Notes under the pieces: generated by a model
Told to the model about the DNA's origin: nothing
The model's input: only the letters and a program-made list of their open reading frames with translations
The model's database searches: none
Origin: Sipunculus nudus
Lineage: Eukaryota > Annelida > Sipuncula > Golfingiida > Sipunculidae
Assembly: GCA_026874595.1 (NCBI GenBank)
Contig: CM049309.1
Location: 48,220,079 to 48,284,078 of the forward strand
Length of the DNA: 64,000 bases
Reading direction: 5' to 3'
Shown: piece by piece, positions 1-14,800 of the stretch
Position numbering within the stretch: position 1 is the stretch's first letter
How the letters are laid out: each line of letters starts with the position of its first letter
Made by a program: the position numbers and the translations under genes

Positions 1-60
1 ATGACAACGACAGAAGATGAGACTGAAAACAATGTCAATCGGGGGGGGGGGGGGGGGGGG

Positions 61-270
61 ACATCATAAACGGCGCAATAGTCTTCGGGAACTGATAAAA
101 CTAGTCATGATCAATAAACAAATGTGGTTTCAGGACACTAGGTGAAACCAGAGCTGGAGAAACTGACATCATAAACGGCGCACCAGTCTTCGGGAACTGA
201 TAAAACTAGTCATGATCAATAAACAGATGTGGTTTCAGGACACTTGGTGAAACCAGAGCTGGAGAAACTG
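61..270. repeat. 105-bp tandem duplication
   Basis: Two adjacent copies (61-165 and 166-270) of a 105-base unit beginning ACATCATAAACGGCGCA and ending GAGCTGGAGAAACTG. They differ at only a few positions, such as the bases after CGGCGCA and ACACTAGG versus ACACTTGG. A weaker partial copy (TTCGGAAACTGATAAAACTA) follows at about 339-370. Just before the array is an 18-base G run at 43-60. Confidence 0.9.
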
Positions 271-2446
271 ACACCTATCTGTAATTTGAATATATCGACT
301 CGGAAAATGCGTAAAAAAATACAGGTGGCGCTACCAGTGTTCGGAAACTGATAAAACTAATCATGATCAGTATTCAAGGCCAGATTCATAGCAATCGTGC
401 ATTAATTATCGAGATACAGGTGATTTTGTATAATATTTTAAATAAATGTGGGGTGCCCGAACACTCCCTATTACTCTGAGAATATAGGTCGCAGTGACCT
501 AATTTCAGGTTTCCAAGGATAATCTGGAAAGACCTTGGATATTAAGCAAGAGGTTTATAGGTCTAACGGTTATGATGTTTGCCCTGTTAACAGACAGACT
601 GACAGACGGACGGGGGGAGTAATAGCTATAGCCCAGACAGACTTTCAGAGTTGAAAATTGTCCACAATCTAAAATGTAATTTCCTCTGCTGAAAAAGGAT
701 GTTAGGAAATTCATCCTTTTCCCCCCGTCTGTAATGGTGCATTGTTCTGAACATTTGTTGATAGGCAAATTTATATTATGGAAGATGTTTATTCTTTCTT
801 CTGACATTTTGCTTCTGTAATGGATGGAGAGCTCTGAAATATTGTGTATAGGCAGGCCTGAGGGACGGTTTAATTGCCTGTTATAGGTGTATGTCATCAG
901 CGTATTGCGTCTACGTTTGTCCTTGCAATATACCCATAAATGAGAAAGGATGGACAAGTTGCTTAAATATTGGCAGGGATTGATAAAAGTTCAATTGGCA
1001 ATTTATTGAAACTAATTTGGAACGTTCGAGTTTTTTTATGGACTGGACCTTCAGTGGCTGTGAGTGAAGTAATAAGGTCATGGTGACATCGTCATGATGG
1101 AAATTTAGTGCAACAAACACGTCACTGCAATTACGTCATAACAAGAGGGTTCAAAGAATTACTATAAGGGATGGGTTTGTTTTCTTGCTTTTATGTTTTA
1201 CCATCAAAGGTCACCGGCCACGAGTATAAACAACAATGGGATACATTAAAGACAACACAAGCTGTCTGAAATCGAGAGGTGCTCCTCCAGATATGAGACC
1301 CAATCTGGCACAAACTTGTGTTTGTTACCAATATCTCCAAAAGACCATTGAAATATGATTGTACTTTGTGGAGGGGCATGGGTTACGTTACAAATGACGA
1401 ATTTATGGGGAAGAAAATCAAATTTGGGAGAAGATCTGAATGAGTATAAAGACATCAGTAGAGTAATGCATGGATAAGCAATTCCTTAAACGTTTATTCC
1501 GTTTTGATCTTAGCCAGCTGCAGGTATGATTCTAAATCGTGTTACTTCTGCCTGCTTGTAGTGTGAGATTTATTTTAAAAAGTTAATGATAAATCTTCAT
1601 TAATATATGAGACATTTTACACAGATAAAGGCAGAACTAAAACAACTAAGAGAAAAAAAGACGCTGCAAGTTTTATATTATACATGTATTTAATACATGT
1701 CCAAGTATAAAAAGAACAAGAACCTGACTGAACTTCAATTCAGACTTGTATATTTGCACTACAGAAACGCAACATTAGTGAACATCAACAGCCCTTGCCT
1801 AAAATTCAGTTTACTATGTATAAGCATGCACCTGCATTGTATGGCATACTTGATCAGTTGTATTCTTGCTTATTCAACATTATATTCTACATTTATACGC
1901 TTATGTCTAGTTCTGTTCAAAAGCTTATGTAATTTTGCCAGGAACAATAATTACCTGAATGGTATGCTACTCTCACCAAGGGAAGGTTTGACATCTTCAT
2001 CTTACAGCTACTGTCTTTCCTATTTTCCTGATCCAACTTCTGATCAAACTTGGCAAGAACTCTACCAACACTAAACATGCAACTTTAACTCCTTAAATTT
2101 GGCAGAGTCCAAATTCCAGTTGTGGATAATTTACAAGCCATCGACTATCCATGCATTCTACACAAGTACCTTGTCAAAACTCTGATTTTTTTTTTAATTA
2201 ACCAGAACTTATTTAACACATTTACATTTCTTGTCTACAAAAAATACAATAATACATCAGTTTTAATATGAACTTTCAGTTTGTCCTTTATTTCTGTCTG
2301 GAGCAAAAATTGACATATTCCTGCGTCCTTTGAAGATCTGGCAACATAACAAATCTTGTGTACCTCAGGAACTTCAACAAAGTTCATTACAAATGTAACC
2401 AATATAAATATACCTGTATGCCATTCCCTTACTATACTGTTCATAT

Positions 2447-2452
2447 TTTATT
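2447..2452 (-). promoter_or_regulatory. candidate polyadenylation signal for FANCC
   Basis: TTTATT on the plus strand reads AATAAA on the minus strand, about 185 bases past the FANCC stop codon. A second AATAAA lies at 2287-2292. Either could define the transcript end; AATAAA is frequent by chance in DNA this AT-rich. Confidence 0.35.
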
Positions 2453-2636
2453 GAATGTATTTTCTATTAAGCCGGGTTATACTTATTTCTGTGGGACAGG
2501 AAATCTCAGTAGTACCTGAATTACTACCACTCTGGTGACTGGTCGAAATGTAAAATGATACATTTTTTAAGTGATCATACACGGCATGTGTCACTTTGGC
2601 TGGTTTTCTGCGCATTTACCTAAAATACCAAAACTA

Positions 2637-2885
2637 TCAGCTGTTAAATAAAAAGGCTAATAATCTATCTGTTCTTTGCATTAATGTTCCAAAATTCTTC
2701 ATATCCACATCTTTCCCTTCAGGTTGATCCACAAATCCCAGTGTCCTGAGGCGCAGTGTGTTAAATGCTGTATTCACAGAATCCAGGTTGAGTTTACGGC
2801 TGATCTTCTTTGTGGCGATTAGATGTTCCTCCATGAAAGTGACCCAAGTTTCTAGATGAACATATGGGCTCTGGCTATCAGTTAC
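2637..2885 (-). CDS. FANCC: FANCC coding exon 11 (C-terminus)
   Basis: 82 codons plus TGA stop, acceptor GCGTCTCCTCCAG. It encodes the C-terminal helices, from VTDSQSPYVHLETW to DRLLAFLFNS. It runs about 30-40 residues past the human end, which accounts for most of the extra length of this orthologue. Confidence 0.88.
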   Translation of the reverse strand, partial: VTDSQSPYVHLETWVTFMEEHLIATKKISRKLNLDSVNTAFNTLRLRTLGFVDQPEGKDVDMKNFGTLMQRTDRLLAFLFNS

Positions 2886-5800
2886 CTGGAGGAGACGCAG
2901 TCATCATTTACAATTCATGTTACATTTATTGTTATTTTCCAACCCTTTAATCAAATGGTACATAAATAAACTGAATAATATGAAAAAAAACAGATTTATG
3001 AAAGTAAGTATATGAATAGTATATTTCATAGATGTTATTTCACTGCTGATGTAGACAAGAGATTTATATTTACGTCTGGACTTTAGATACCACCTGAAGC
3101 AACCTATAAAACTCAATGCTGTCCATTATGAACAGGGGGGGGGGGGGGACTTTTATGGAACAGCCCTTCATCAATTTCAAATTGCTTTTGAGGGAGTTGG
3201 GTTTAAGTGCAACATGGTTAAATAAGCATTTTTTATTTATTATGTCATAACATATGTGTCATCTTTAGAGGTCACCTGAGAATAAATTCAATTAAAAGTC
3301 AAGCACCAAACAGGCTTTTTATGGATACTGATGATTTTTTAGATGCTGCACATCTAGTTTCTGAGATTTCCGAGGTTTCTAGTTTCAGTTCCCACTCTGA
3401 CTCAATGGTGGTGCAATGTCTCTGACAGCTACTCTAAGAGTGCACAAATAATCTGTCCATATACTGACCTGCTCCAGAACATGTGAAACCACATTACTGG
3501 CTCCAGATGCACAGACCAGGAACAGCATCAACAGCGCCCCCTGTCCATGTTTACATGGATTGCATGACAAATCCTGGCTGGCAGTGATGCTCAGTGTGAT
3601 GTCTGTGGGCTGCAAATTGATCTTCCCAAGCAAACCTCTCAGTGAAGAGACATGCTTTCCAAAGGAAACCTGTTAACAACATATATGGTGATACTGCATG
3701 TCAAGCTAAAAGACCATTTGCTTTGTGTTAAGGTATGTGATTTTAACCCATGAGTACATTTCATAAGTGGTATGAAAGAACCTGTGTTGTTTTTTTTATT
3801 AATAAGAGCTGCATGAATGACAGAAATACCAGTATAAATTAATTTCAACCTATCCTGGAAAACCAAATCTTTCATAAGCACACAGCATTCAAAGAAAAAA
3901 TGATCATGCAGGCTGGCTATCCTGAGAGATTATAACATTAATCACTGACCAAAATTTAGTGATTGATCAACTATTAAATTAGGTTAGCTATTGGAAGAAA
4001 TGTCAATATGAATGTGACCTACCAAAGAATATTAATATTTTATCACTCAAGAGCCCACAAATTTCATGTAAATAACCATGCCTGGTTGCATGGATGAGAA
4101 AAAAAAAAACCCAGAAGTATTCCACATTGATGAAGTCATCAAAAAATTTGGATGTTCAAACTGTACTTAATTTACTTTTAGATTATCTTGACTGACTGCC
4201 ACTTTCTTTGTTGCCATGTTTTCTTTGTGAAACATATACTGAATTACTCTTAAATAAATTTGTTTAGTTTGCTGTATTAGCTATGAAGCGGCATTAATTT
4301 TTATACAGCTACTTTCAGAGCCATCAAAGACTGTATCAATTATTATCAGATCCATCAGTGACCGTATCTGTTATTCTCCTTCAAACAATTTACTGATATT
4401 TCAGGAAAGCCCTATTAATGGCCTCCAATAATGCTTGAGCTGTAACATGAGCCCTTACCTGACACACTTCCCTGCCACAGTGATAACCAAACCCTTCCAT
4501 GGTTGTGATGCATGATGGCAGAACCTGGTCAGAATGTAGATGATAGTAATTTTTAGATATTACAAAACACATACAAACTACAGAGCATCCCAAAAATTGT
4601 CAGATGTAGACTACTATTTATATATGACTCTAAAAAAGCAGGAATCTAAGAATGGAAACTAATATTTCTTCTAGATTATGTTGATGCATGGTTAAAAATA
4701 AGGCATCTTACTGATGAATATTTACAGCACAGAAACATGAAGTATCATACACTTTTTCTTTTCTGTAACTACACCTTTAAGGATGGTGTTGCATATTATG
4801 ATTTTCACACAGGCAGCCATTTTGTTCACCAGTCTTGCCTACACAAACTTAAATCCTGTCAGTCCATATTCTAATGATTTAGTAATACATGGTACAGTGA
4901 TCGGTTAGAAACATAATATCTACCATTTCAGTACTGTCTTAATCATTTAAAAGGGGTCTTACTTTGTATTTAATATAAATATAATTAAGGTAATAGCATA
5001 ACTTTTTTTGTGAAATTCATCCATCAAATTTGAATTAAGATTAATTGATAACCAGTACCAAAAGATATATAACAAGAGGCCTTTATAAAGCATGCATTGT
5101 ATATTTGTCTCAACCAAAAATTTAAAATAAACTACCAGTTTAGAGCCACTAAGAGTGAGCTGCAGGGCAAAGTGGAGCCAGTGCCAGTGCTGAATAAGAA
5201 GAAACCATAGCTGCCCCCTAGTAGCAAGCTGAGTAACTACTCCTGTCATGGCTTCCTTCAAAACAGGGGCTGTCAGCTGCAGCTGGTATTCTTGGATTTC
5301 TGTCATGAGTGCTAAAATAAATTTATGCAAGCAATTCATCTTCAATTAAAATGTATTGTTATAGTTTTCTGTGTTTTACGATATGCTTATATAAAACCTT
5401 AAACAGGAATATTTATTTTAAAGCTTTAAATCTTAAAACTTATTTTCTAGTCAGGTAAATATCCAAATTAATGACCAAGAAATGAATTGAGCAAAATTTA
5501 TAAAAAAATTTTTATCTTTATTAAATCAACCAGTTTCAGAAATAAAAAAATCAGGTGGTGGCATCAAAGTTTGGTTTGCGATGCACCTAACAAAATATAT
5601 GCATGTGTACAATATTTTGTGAGAATCCACCTTGCAATAAAAACTTCTAACACATTTATGGCAAACAACAAGAATGGACATAGTGCCATGACTGAAGCTC
5701 ACATGTGGGCTAAAAAGATGAAAACAATCTTTCATATTCTTTTCTTTAAGGAGAGGTCTGTCGGTAGCCATTTGAACAGAACAGTAGGTAATAGACCTAT

Positions 5801-8800
5801 ATGCTTGTCAACATTTTAATGGTATAAACAGCCTTTGTAAATGTATATTTGGCTAAAAATGGAATAATGGCTGGTTTTACCAGGCAAAGCAAAGCAGAGA
5901 CATAAATACTAACTGCACACTGTACTGCTATCTCAAAATCATACAGGTGTTCTGCTTACCTGACATATCCATCTGTAACTGGAAGGCCAGGTGCTGTAAG
6001 GGCTGTGGGTATACATAGGTTGTCCAATCACATGCCTGCAAGGTAAAGGGGGTTTGTGCCACTGTACATACTATTTATTGCAACGCACAATCATCAGAAA
6101 TGCTACAATGTAATTATAATCATGTGATAAAATAAACTTAGTGTCACTATGGAACAAATAATACCTAACAATAAAAGCAATAAAAATGAAAAAAATATAT
6201 AAATAATCAACTAACTACAGTACTTAATATAAATTTAAAACAAGATGTATCTTATTCACAAGTTTGTGGAAGTGCATTATGACATGTTTGTTATTTACAG
6301 GTTAGCTTAATACTGAAACATCTAAAAGAGCTGTTGATCTGAATACTCAACAAAATTAAATGTAAATTTTCTGAATTTTCTAAATTTGGAGAATGAATTA
6401 TTTTACATACTTTCACCTTGACCAGTCACAGTTACTTCAAGCATAACAATCTAACTAAAGTGTAAAGTTATGACACTCAAAGCATTATTTTCATCCCCAA
6501 TCTGGCAAAAGTTCTGTTAGCATGCTTATTCATTAACATGAGAATTAGTGGTGGGCCGATCATCAAGTTTTATCGAAAGTCAGTCGGTTTGCTGCCACTT
6601 TCAAGCGCTCGATTACCAAAGGCCACTATCGATTACATCATTATAATGATTGTTTTCTTTCAAAAATGCATTTTAGTTATAGGCAGAAATAAATCTTCCA
6701 TTTTATACCATATTCCACGCTTCATATAATGAGTCTGTGTTCCCAAATAACTTCCGTATGTATCTGAGTATGACACAGTAGATGCGAGAAAGGAGGACTT
6801 ATTAAACTTATTATCTGTGAACTCGCAGGGAGCTGCAGGATTGGCGGAGAGTTTTTTAACGAGATGTATATTGCAAAATATGGGCGGGAAGGCGTTAAAA
6901 TACTCCATAAATTCTCCAGGTCTATGCCAATTTTGCGAGATTCTCTCAGAAATAATCTATTCAACCGATGCTAGGTGCCGCTGTTTTGGCCGTCCTTAAA
7001 AAATTCTTTGTTGGGGCTAACCCAGCCGGTCGAGTATTTGGATTTCAGCTGGAATTTTTTCTGGACTAGTTTGCAATTTTTTTTTGTTGGTGTGATGTGC
7101 CCAAAGCGCACCTGGGCCCGTAAAATCTGCCTTCATGTACTAGAAAAACAGCCCTTCTATAGGCCTAACATTCTTAGATGCTCTTAATTTCCATTATGAA
7201 AGATTTTACCCGACCTTGCCGATCGTTTAATGTGATCCTTAAAATTAGTCTGTGTCTATATACGTGGAAGATCGTTACACTCGTGCGCGAAAGAAGAATA
7301 CCTGCCGGGGAAACGCAGGCAATGTTTCTTTGATAAATGCATGTTTCTTTGATAATTGTATATATTTGTCTGAAACGATTTATAATCAATCATCAGTCGG
7401 TTTGCTCAAACCGATGATCGATTATGAAAAAGGAACCGACTCCCACCACTAATGAGAATGAAAAAACACTGGTGAATGGATCTGTTAGGGAATAAACATG
7501 AGTCAGTGTCAAAGCACAGCAGGGTATCTTCCTTACCTCTGGGCTTGTGCAGCATTCATGCAGTGAAAATATTCTATATGACAGCAGCCATGCAAGCTGT
7601 ACCAACTTTGTTTCAAAGTCAGTCTCCACCAGCAGCTTGTGAAGCATGTGCAGCACTGCTGTATGGACTGGGATTTTCTCAACACACACATCTGGCTGAA
7701 ATGTAAAACAGTGAAGGTTATGGAGAATAGGATAAATAATAGCCCAAGCTTAGGTCAGATATAATGCCAATCATAATGGCATTACCATTATGCATATGGA
7801 ATATATTAATCGTTTTTAAATACTTAAAACTTTTGTATAAAGTTGGTACAAACACTGATTTCATTCAGTTTACACCAAGATTATTTTGATGATTTATAAC
7901 ATAAAATAGTTTAAAATTACTCTCGTTGGCTTCATATTGGCGAGGCTAAAATTTCAGGATTTCTCCATTTTTAATGTTTCCCGAGGGGTTCATTATCATG
8001 ATCTCACCAGAACCTATATCAAATCTTTTGTAAAGCCATACCTGTTTGTATTATAAATTGAGAATAAGTCATGAGTTTTTGTTATTCTTCTCACAGAACA
8101 ATGGGCCCGTACACACAGCACAGGTATAGTTTAGTTCAAATTTAAGGGAATGTTTTCCCCATACCTGCATGTATGTAATTTATATGAAGATTTCTCACTG
8201 TTCTAACCTATTCCCATACAAGTATTGGCCACACTTAATAAGAAGGACATACTCAATTGGCCAATTATTCCCGAGGATTTCATTTATGCGATTATTTCCC
8301 ATTCGCGAATATTGCGAAATTAAAACCCTCGCGAACAAAAAGGCAACCACACTATGTTGTAAATGAGAGATAAAATGAATAATTCTCCTGGCAAAGGGAT
8401 CACACTAAGGTAAATAAAACTTGTCCACTGACAGTGTTTGTAATACTTTGAAATTTTCACCTTTCCAACAGATTTACCTTTTGGCAGGAAAATTTGCCTC
8501 TCTGTTAATGACCCATCCTACCCTCATATCAAACTTTTAGACACAGTACACTCAGTATAAACCCAATTCTGCCATTGTATACATGCCATCCAATATGCAC
8601 ACTTGCATGCAGAAAGCAATGAATGTTTTCAACAGTAGCACTGTTATATCAGAAACATGATTGTGCAGGAAAATATAGGAGATGAGGGCCTAAATGTTGA
8701 GGAGCAGAAGAATTATAGACTATAATAATTGGGAAATATGGGAAATACAGGGAGTCCGTGGAAAACCAGCTGTAAAATATTTTGTTTTTGTACCTGCTAA

Positions 8801-11800
8801 TCAGATACTAATATGGAAAACCTCTAGGTGTTAATCTTTCCAACAGATTGGAACAAAATAAAATGCCTTTCAGCGAAAGTGTTTGCCTGTCTGAGACAGG
8901 CAGAAATGCGTTAAATTTCAACACGGGACTCCCTCAGCAAAGCCAGCTCAGTGTCCAGATTTGGTGAACAACACATTAAGAAAGTGCTACAATGAACTTG
9001 TCTTGTGACTGAGACTAAGTATTATGCTGATTAGATTTTTACTTGTTGTTTAATGGTTATTAAAATAAATACTCATGTGTTAAATCTGGTTTGTTCATTC
9101 TTACAAACAAAACACATGAAAAATCAAAAGGTGTTTAATGACTGATAAATAAAGCATTTGTAAACCTGTGTGACAACACATGAAATAACATCCTTACCAG
9201 CTTACTCTTGTGAACTAAACTCTCTACTTGTCTGGGTGATATGTCTTTTTGAGTACCCTGCTGAACCAAACTTAGTACAGCAGCCTCTAAACTTGGTAAG
9301 TGATGGCTCCAAAGGACAGTTGTAACTCTAAGTGGTAACTCTCCTACAATAAGTGACACAGAAAAGTTTGTAAATAATGTTTTAAGTCTGTTGAATATAT
9401 ATTTAATAAGGAATTGCTACATTACTCATCACAAAATCCTTATTAAATGCATCATGCCATGGACAAACACCATTACAGACTTTTTATTTTTATAATATAT
9501 ACATCAGAGCTTTCAGGAACATGGGGGTAAGCATCTCTGATGCTCAAAATCTCTTACAGATGCTCTGTTTGAGGGTCCAAGCGTTCAATGGGACATGCAA
9601 ATTTCTGGCTTTAGAACCTAGTGTCAGTCAGTTACCATTACTGGCTGCCTCAAATGACCCACCAGTCGTGTATAAACACGTTGACACCATGCTGATAACT
9701 AGGGCTTACATTTGGCTCTTAGAATATATTCATATAAAGACACAATTGCTAATCAAATATATAATTAAAATATGATAATTATATAAAATACGAAAAAGAT
9801 TCAATTTTTACAAAAATATATATATAATTATATTCAAAATTTGACACATATCATCTCCCTAAACTCAGATGGGACTTCCCAAAATTATCTTTTTCTTGAA
9901 AGCCCTGTACATATAACCTGATGCATGTATTAGACTCTACATTAATTTTTACAATGTTCTCTTTGCTTTAATAACATTTATTATTCAGTGCATTTTAACT
10001 GAGTGAATATCCAAACGGATTGTCCTGTGGCTATTCCAGTGGAATGTTCACTTTATAATAAAACATCACTATTAATTTAAATGGTTATCTTATAAAATCC
10101 CATTGTCAGACTGTCCCGAAAGCCTTGTTTACAATTCACAAATGACTGACTGACTGTTATTCTTTATAAGGAACTTGAATAACTTCCCTATTATGTATGA
10201 AAAATTTTACCTAAAATTCATGAATAACTGACTTATTATCACAATTATCCACCTACAGTTACAAGCTAAGTGAAAGTATGAAGGTATTCTTGCAGAAGTC
10301 TGCTGCTAAAAGTTATGTCTAGTGTAATGAACAATAGGAAACGAGTAAGATGGATAGGGAAGCATTACTGAGCATTTTTAAGTGATAGGAAAGTTCAATT
10401 AAACTACCTGTTTTGTTTTGGTTCTGTTGGTATTCATACAGCTTCATCATGACGTGACTGGTAGCCTGTGCATTTCCTGACACAGCAACAGCCTCTACCA
10501 TATTAGACAGCAGCCCAGCTATAGAATCAGAATGGAGCATGGACAGGCAGAATTCACACAGCATTGGAAGGCTCTGTGGCAGCCGCTCTGTGGTACATGG
10601 CACAAAACAGTCCAGGTCTGATGACCACATACGACCACAGGGCTTGATCTGCTTCATGATGGACTTCATAAGCTAAAATAAGACAAACAATTTATTCTGT
10701 TAACAGTCACTGGAGAGTCCAAACACATTTATTCAGCTCTCTAGAGCTGTACAGTCAAGCCCACTGATTCAGTTATTGGCATGTCTTCTGTACACACTGC
10801 AAATATAACAATAACTGGTAAGGGATGTTCTGCAGGCTTCAAGGGTTGTATTGTCCAAGTATTGGTTCATATGCAATGTGTGATATATTTATAAGAATAT
10901 GTATTACTAAGTATTGATTAAATCATAAAACAGACCCATTTGTGAGTAATTATTAAGCATATAAGATCAAAGTGTACACTTAATTATAAATGGTCTTTTA
11001 GTCATTGATTCACAGCAGCTCAGTGTTGAGCACCACTTTGACATGCTATGCAACATCCTGACAGCTGAGGTAGGTGTGAAAAATTACTGTGTTAACGGTA
11101 GAATGAAAGATGCAAAATGCTTTTAATTAACATTAAACGTGTGTTATTGGCTGTCTGACTGTGAGTGGCCCACATGCTTAACAAGGCTAACAGGGCTAGG
11201 TGTGATCTTTCAATATGCATGGTCAAATCCAGGTTGCCACTCCTGTGGTATGGTTAAAAAGGACTTGATGTGACATTAATTATGAACTGGCATCGATATA
11301 AACAGATCTTCCAATAACAATAAGTGAGATTATGATATCAATTCATGATATTAACTGCTTTTATATAGGAAATGGTTTGGGATTTCATATTACTGGGACT
11401 ATGAATGGGATTTTCTATAAACAATATGACACTATCTGGGCTTGCCTGTACTGAGTCAATAAACATTTTCTTCTTCATGCTGAACGGAAGTCCTTTCACA
11501 TATTTTTCCTGACTGGTTAAAAGTGAGAAAGGTATGAATCCCATAACCTGTGATGAACATGCTTGTACTTATGTCATGAACAAAGTATGTCAGCTTGCTT
11601 GTAATATTTCCAGCATTGCACAGCTGTAGGTCTGTACAAAGGTTAGTTAATTGCAATAAGGGGCTGTGGGCTGTATGGCAAGACAAATGGCAGCATGAGT
11701 TAATAAACATTAAAATGCAAACTTTCTTCAGAAACAGATATAAGACTAAACCACATTCCCCCCAAAAAAATTGTTCTATGGAGTTGACACTCCAGTCTAA

Positions 11801-14800
11801 TATTTATTACAGATAAATGTTTTAGGTGAAAGACCATAAACTCATCAGTATTATTTCTGTTATTTCTTGCTGGTCTCTCGATCTTTTTTCAAAGAAACCA
11901 TTACATGCATGTATATGACACAAAATGTTCTATTGCTGAAACTGATAAAACTGTGATGTTCATACACAACATTTCAAGAATTACAGTGCATCTTTACATC
12001 TTCCTTTGTTAGCTGGACAAAATTCATGTTTTATCTCACCCAGAACATAAATTTTTGGTCCCACAGTCCATTAAATAATATACTTCTTATTGTTTACTCA
12101 TTTTTACTGACTTATTTGGTGTGGCCTTGAAACTTACTTCCTGGTTGTAAGCCCTGTTATATTCCTCTTGCAGGTAACCAGAGTGTCTGAGGCCAAGCTG
12201 AGGTAACTTTTCATCTTGTATACACACGGTACTTCTGACCTGGGCCTGTTTGTATAAAACAAACACTTGTTGAAGCAAGCTTTCATAATTTGGTTTTATC
12301 ATATAATTAAATGGACATCAAGGTTACTCAGAGTATAAGCGTTCAAAGTTTCTTTAGAAAGAAGCTCCCAAGGGTCAGTGATTCAGCTAAAACTGGCCAA
12401 GCCAAGACAAAGACCAAAAGAACAGTACCTGACACTGAGACAAAGACCATATACATGTTTACCAATTTACCAAACAGTCATCCACTCTATTACACCAGAG
12501 GCCCCCACCCCCCTGGAAAAAAAAGAAAAAATAGTGAACCCTCCATAATATCAGTTAGGTGATGAGAACAAGACTGAACATGAGATCTACGTCATTGCCA
12601 AGGATTACTCTTCCAGCTTAGCCTGGAATTATTAACTATTTTATCATTGTACATTGTTTGAATGCATTCATCTTACAGTATATGCCACATTAGCCAATTA
12701 AGTATGAAAAAATGGTATCTTATCCATGCAAAAAGACACACATAAACATCAAACCTTGACAATGGATTCATTAAATGTGTCTATATGCTATGACTTGATA
12801 AAATATCAAAGCAATCAAGTAATAATTTCAACATTTACTGCCATAAGCCTCCGGTAATTTGTGATACAACAGTTTATGCCCGACATCAAAGAAACATATT
12901 CTAGTCTCTTTTACTACATTACGTTTTCAGCAATGTATGCAGTATGCCCGAAGGGTTGCCTTATTGTATCTGTTATGGCTACTAAGCAACAGTCATAAAA
13001 TACATAGTACAAATCTTTTAAGAACTGCTGTCCTGAGGTACCCTTCTGTACTTCCTGACTTTCAAAGAACTTGCAAGTCATCAAACATATTATTAAATTT
13101 TATTTTGCTTTTATAATACAAATTTCAATATGTGCCAGGTTGTATTATTTACATACCTACCAATGGTAAATGACAAAAAAAATATTCTCCTTGAAAAAGT
13201 GGCTTGCTTTAAAACAAGGTCTACAGGCCTAATGCGAACCTGTGCATTGGGAAATACACCAGGTATAATGCCTCATGCTTGACCATTATGTACATGAACA
13301 ATGCAAGTACTAAACATTTTGAATAAGAAACAATTACACAAACATCACTGCTGAAATTCTGGCATTGGTGCACACAACACAAAAATGATTGTAGCTGGCA
13401 CCACAAGTCTTGTATACAACGAAGCTATCAGAGATATATACATATGCCTAATTTCAGACTGATAAATCAAACACCTCCTGATAAATAAGCAAGCAAAGAT
13501 CATTGTAGGTGGCACCACCAGTCTTGCATACAACAAAGCTATTTGATATGTATAAAAATGCCCAATTTCAGGCTGATATATCAAATTGCTCTGTAGAAAT
13601 AAGCAGGCTCATACACTGTGCAAAAGTCATTGTAGGTGGCGACATCTGTCTTGTAAACAAGAAAACCATCAAAGACACATAGACAGGTCAAAATATCAGG
13701 CCAATACATCAAACTGACCTTCAAGAGTCTGATGCATGGGTGAGAAAGGCAGTTGCCCCAAATGAATTGTGACAAATTTGCTAGCTCAGGCTACTGCACT
13801 GAGTGAACTCATGACCTGCACCTGGCTAGACTGAGTGAACTTTTGACCTGTACCTGGCTGCACTGAGTAAACTCTTGGCCTATTGCATAATCTGACATAG
13901 TTGGCAGTCTGCCAAAGCTATAAATAGATCCAGGCTGAACTTTGGTGCCAAATCTGATGCTGTGGGCAGTCTGCCAACGCTATAAATAGAATGCAGCTAC
14001 TGCACTGAGTGAACTCCTGACCTATACCTGGCTGCACTGAGTGCAGTCTGCCAAAGCTATAAATAGATTCAGACTGACATTTAGCCTGTTGTTAAATCTG
14101 AAATAGTAGCCACATCATTGCATAAGCTCACAGATTGGCTCCACATGCAGTCCTGAGGGGCATGATACCCATGAGGTGATCACATGATACTCATGAGGTG
14201 ATCACATGCTACCCATGAGGTGATCACATGCTGCCCATGAGGTGTTCAAATGACACCCATGCGGTGATCACATGCCTTGTGCTTGGCTGCACTGATTGAA
14301 CTCTTGACCTATATCTGACTGCACTGAATGAGCTCTTGATCTGTTGCAAAATCTGAAACAGTTGGCAGTTTCTCAACCAATTAAAAGATACAGACACAAT
14401 CTTTGCCTGTTAGTAAATCTGTTTGCACATACTGAAAGACTTCGGAAAATTTGAAAATGCTTTTTTTAAGCTGACATATTCATTAACTTTTTACCAAAAA
14501 TATACATAATAATCAAAGATGCAGTCCTTTCATTGTTAAAGGTCAAATAATTCTGCCAAAAAATCATTCAAGTAAACTTAAAAAAAGGCCACCTAAAATT
14601 AATTTTTGTGCAATGTTACAGAAGTTATAATTGGTACAACAATTTAAGAAGAACACTATTGCAGTCCCAGGTTGAAATAGACATAATAATGGCCATAAGA
14701 CCATCTTAAGCTCTTCACAACTCAACCAAAAATCAACAAACTCAATCTGTTCTTATATGATTGAAAGAACCATGTCCTAGGATAATTCTTTTGAAAAACT

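Larger units (their letters stand above)
1..2636. other. FANCC 3' flank / intergenic, no gene seen
   Basis: No coding region is supported here. The stretch holds an 18-base G run (43-60), a 105-bp tandem duplication (61-270) and AT-rich sequence. The open frame at 505-957 (minus) crosses a low-complexity block of CAGACAGAC/GACGGACGG type near 590-640 and resembles translated repeat DNA rather than a gene. The FANCC 3' untranslated region must occupy part of the right end, just below 2637. Confidence 0.6.

Noticed and set aside
505-957. 150-residue minus-strand open frame
   Set aside because: It runs through low-complexity GACAGACGG repeat, has no recognisable domain and lies outside both genes; it reads as translated repeat DNA.
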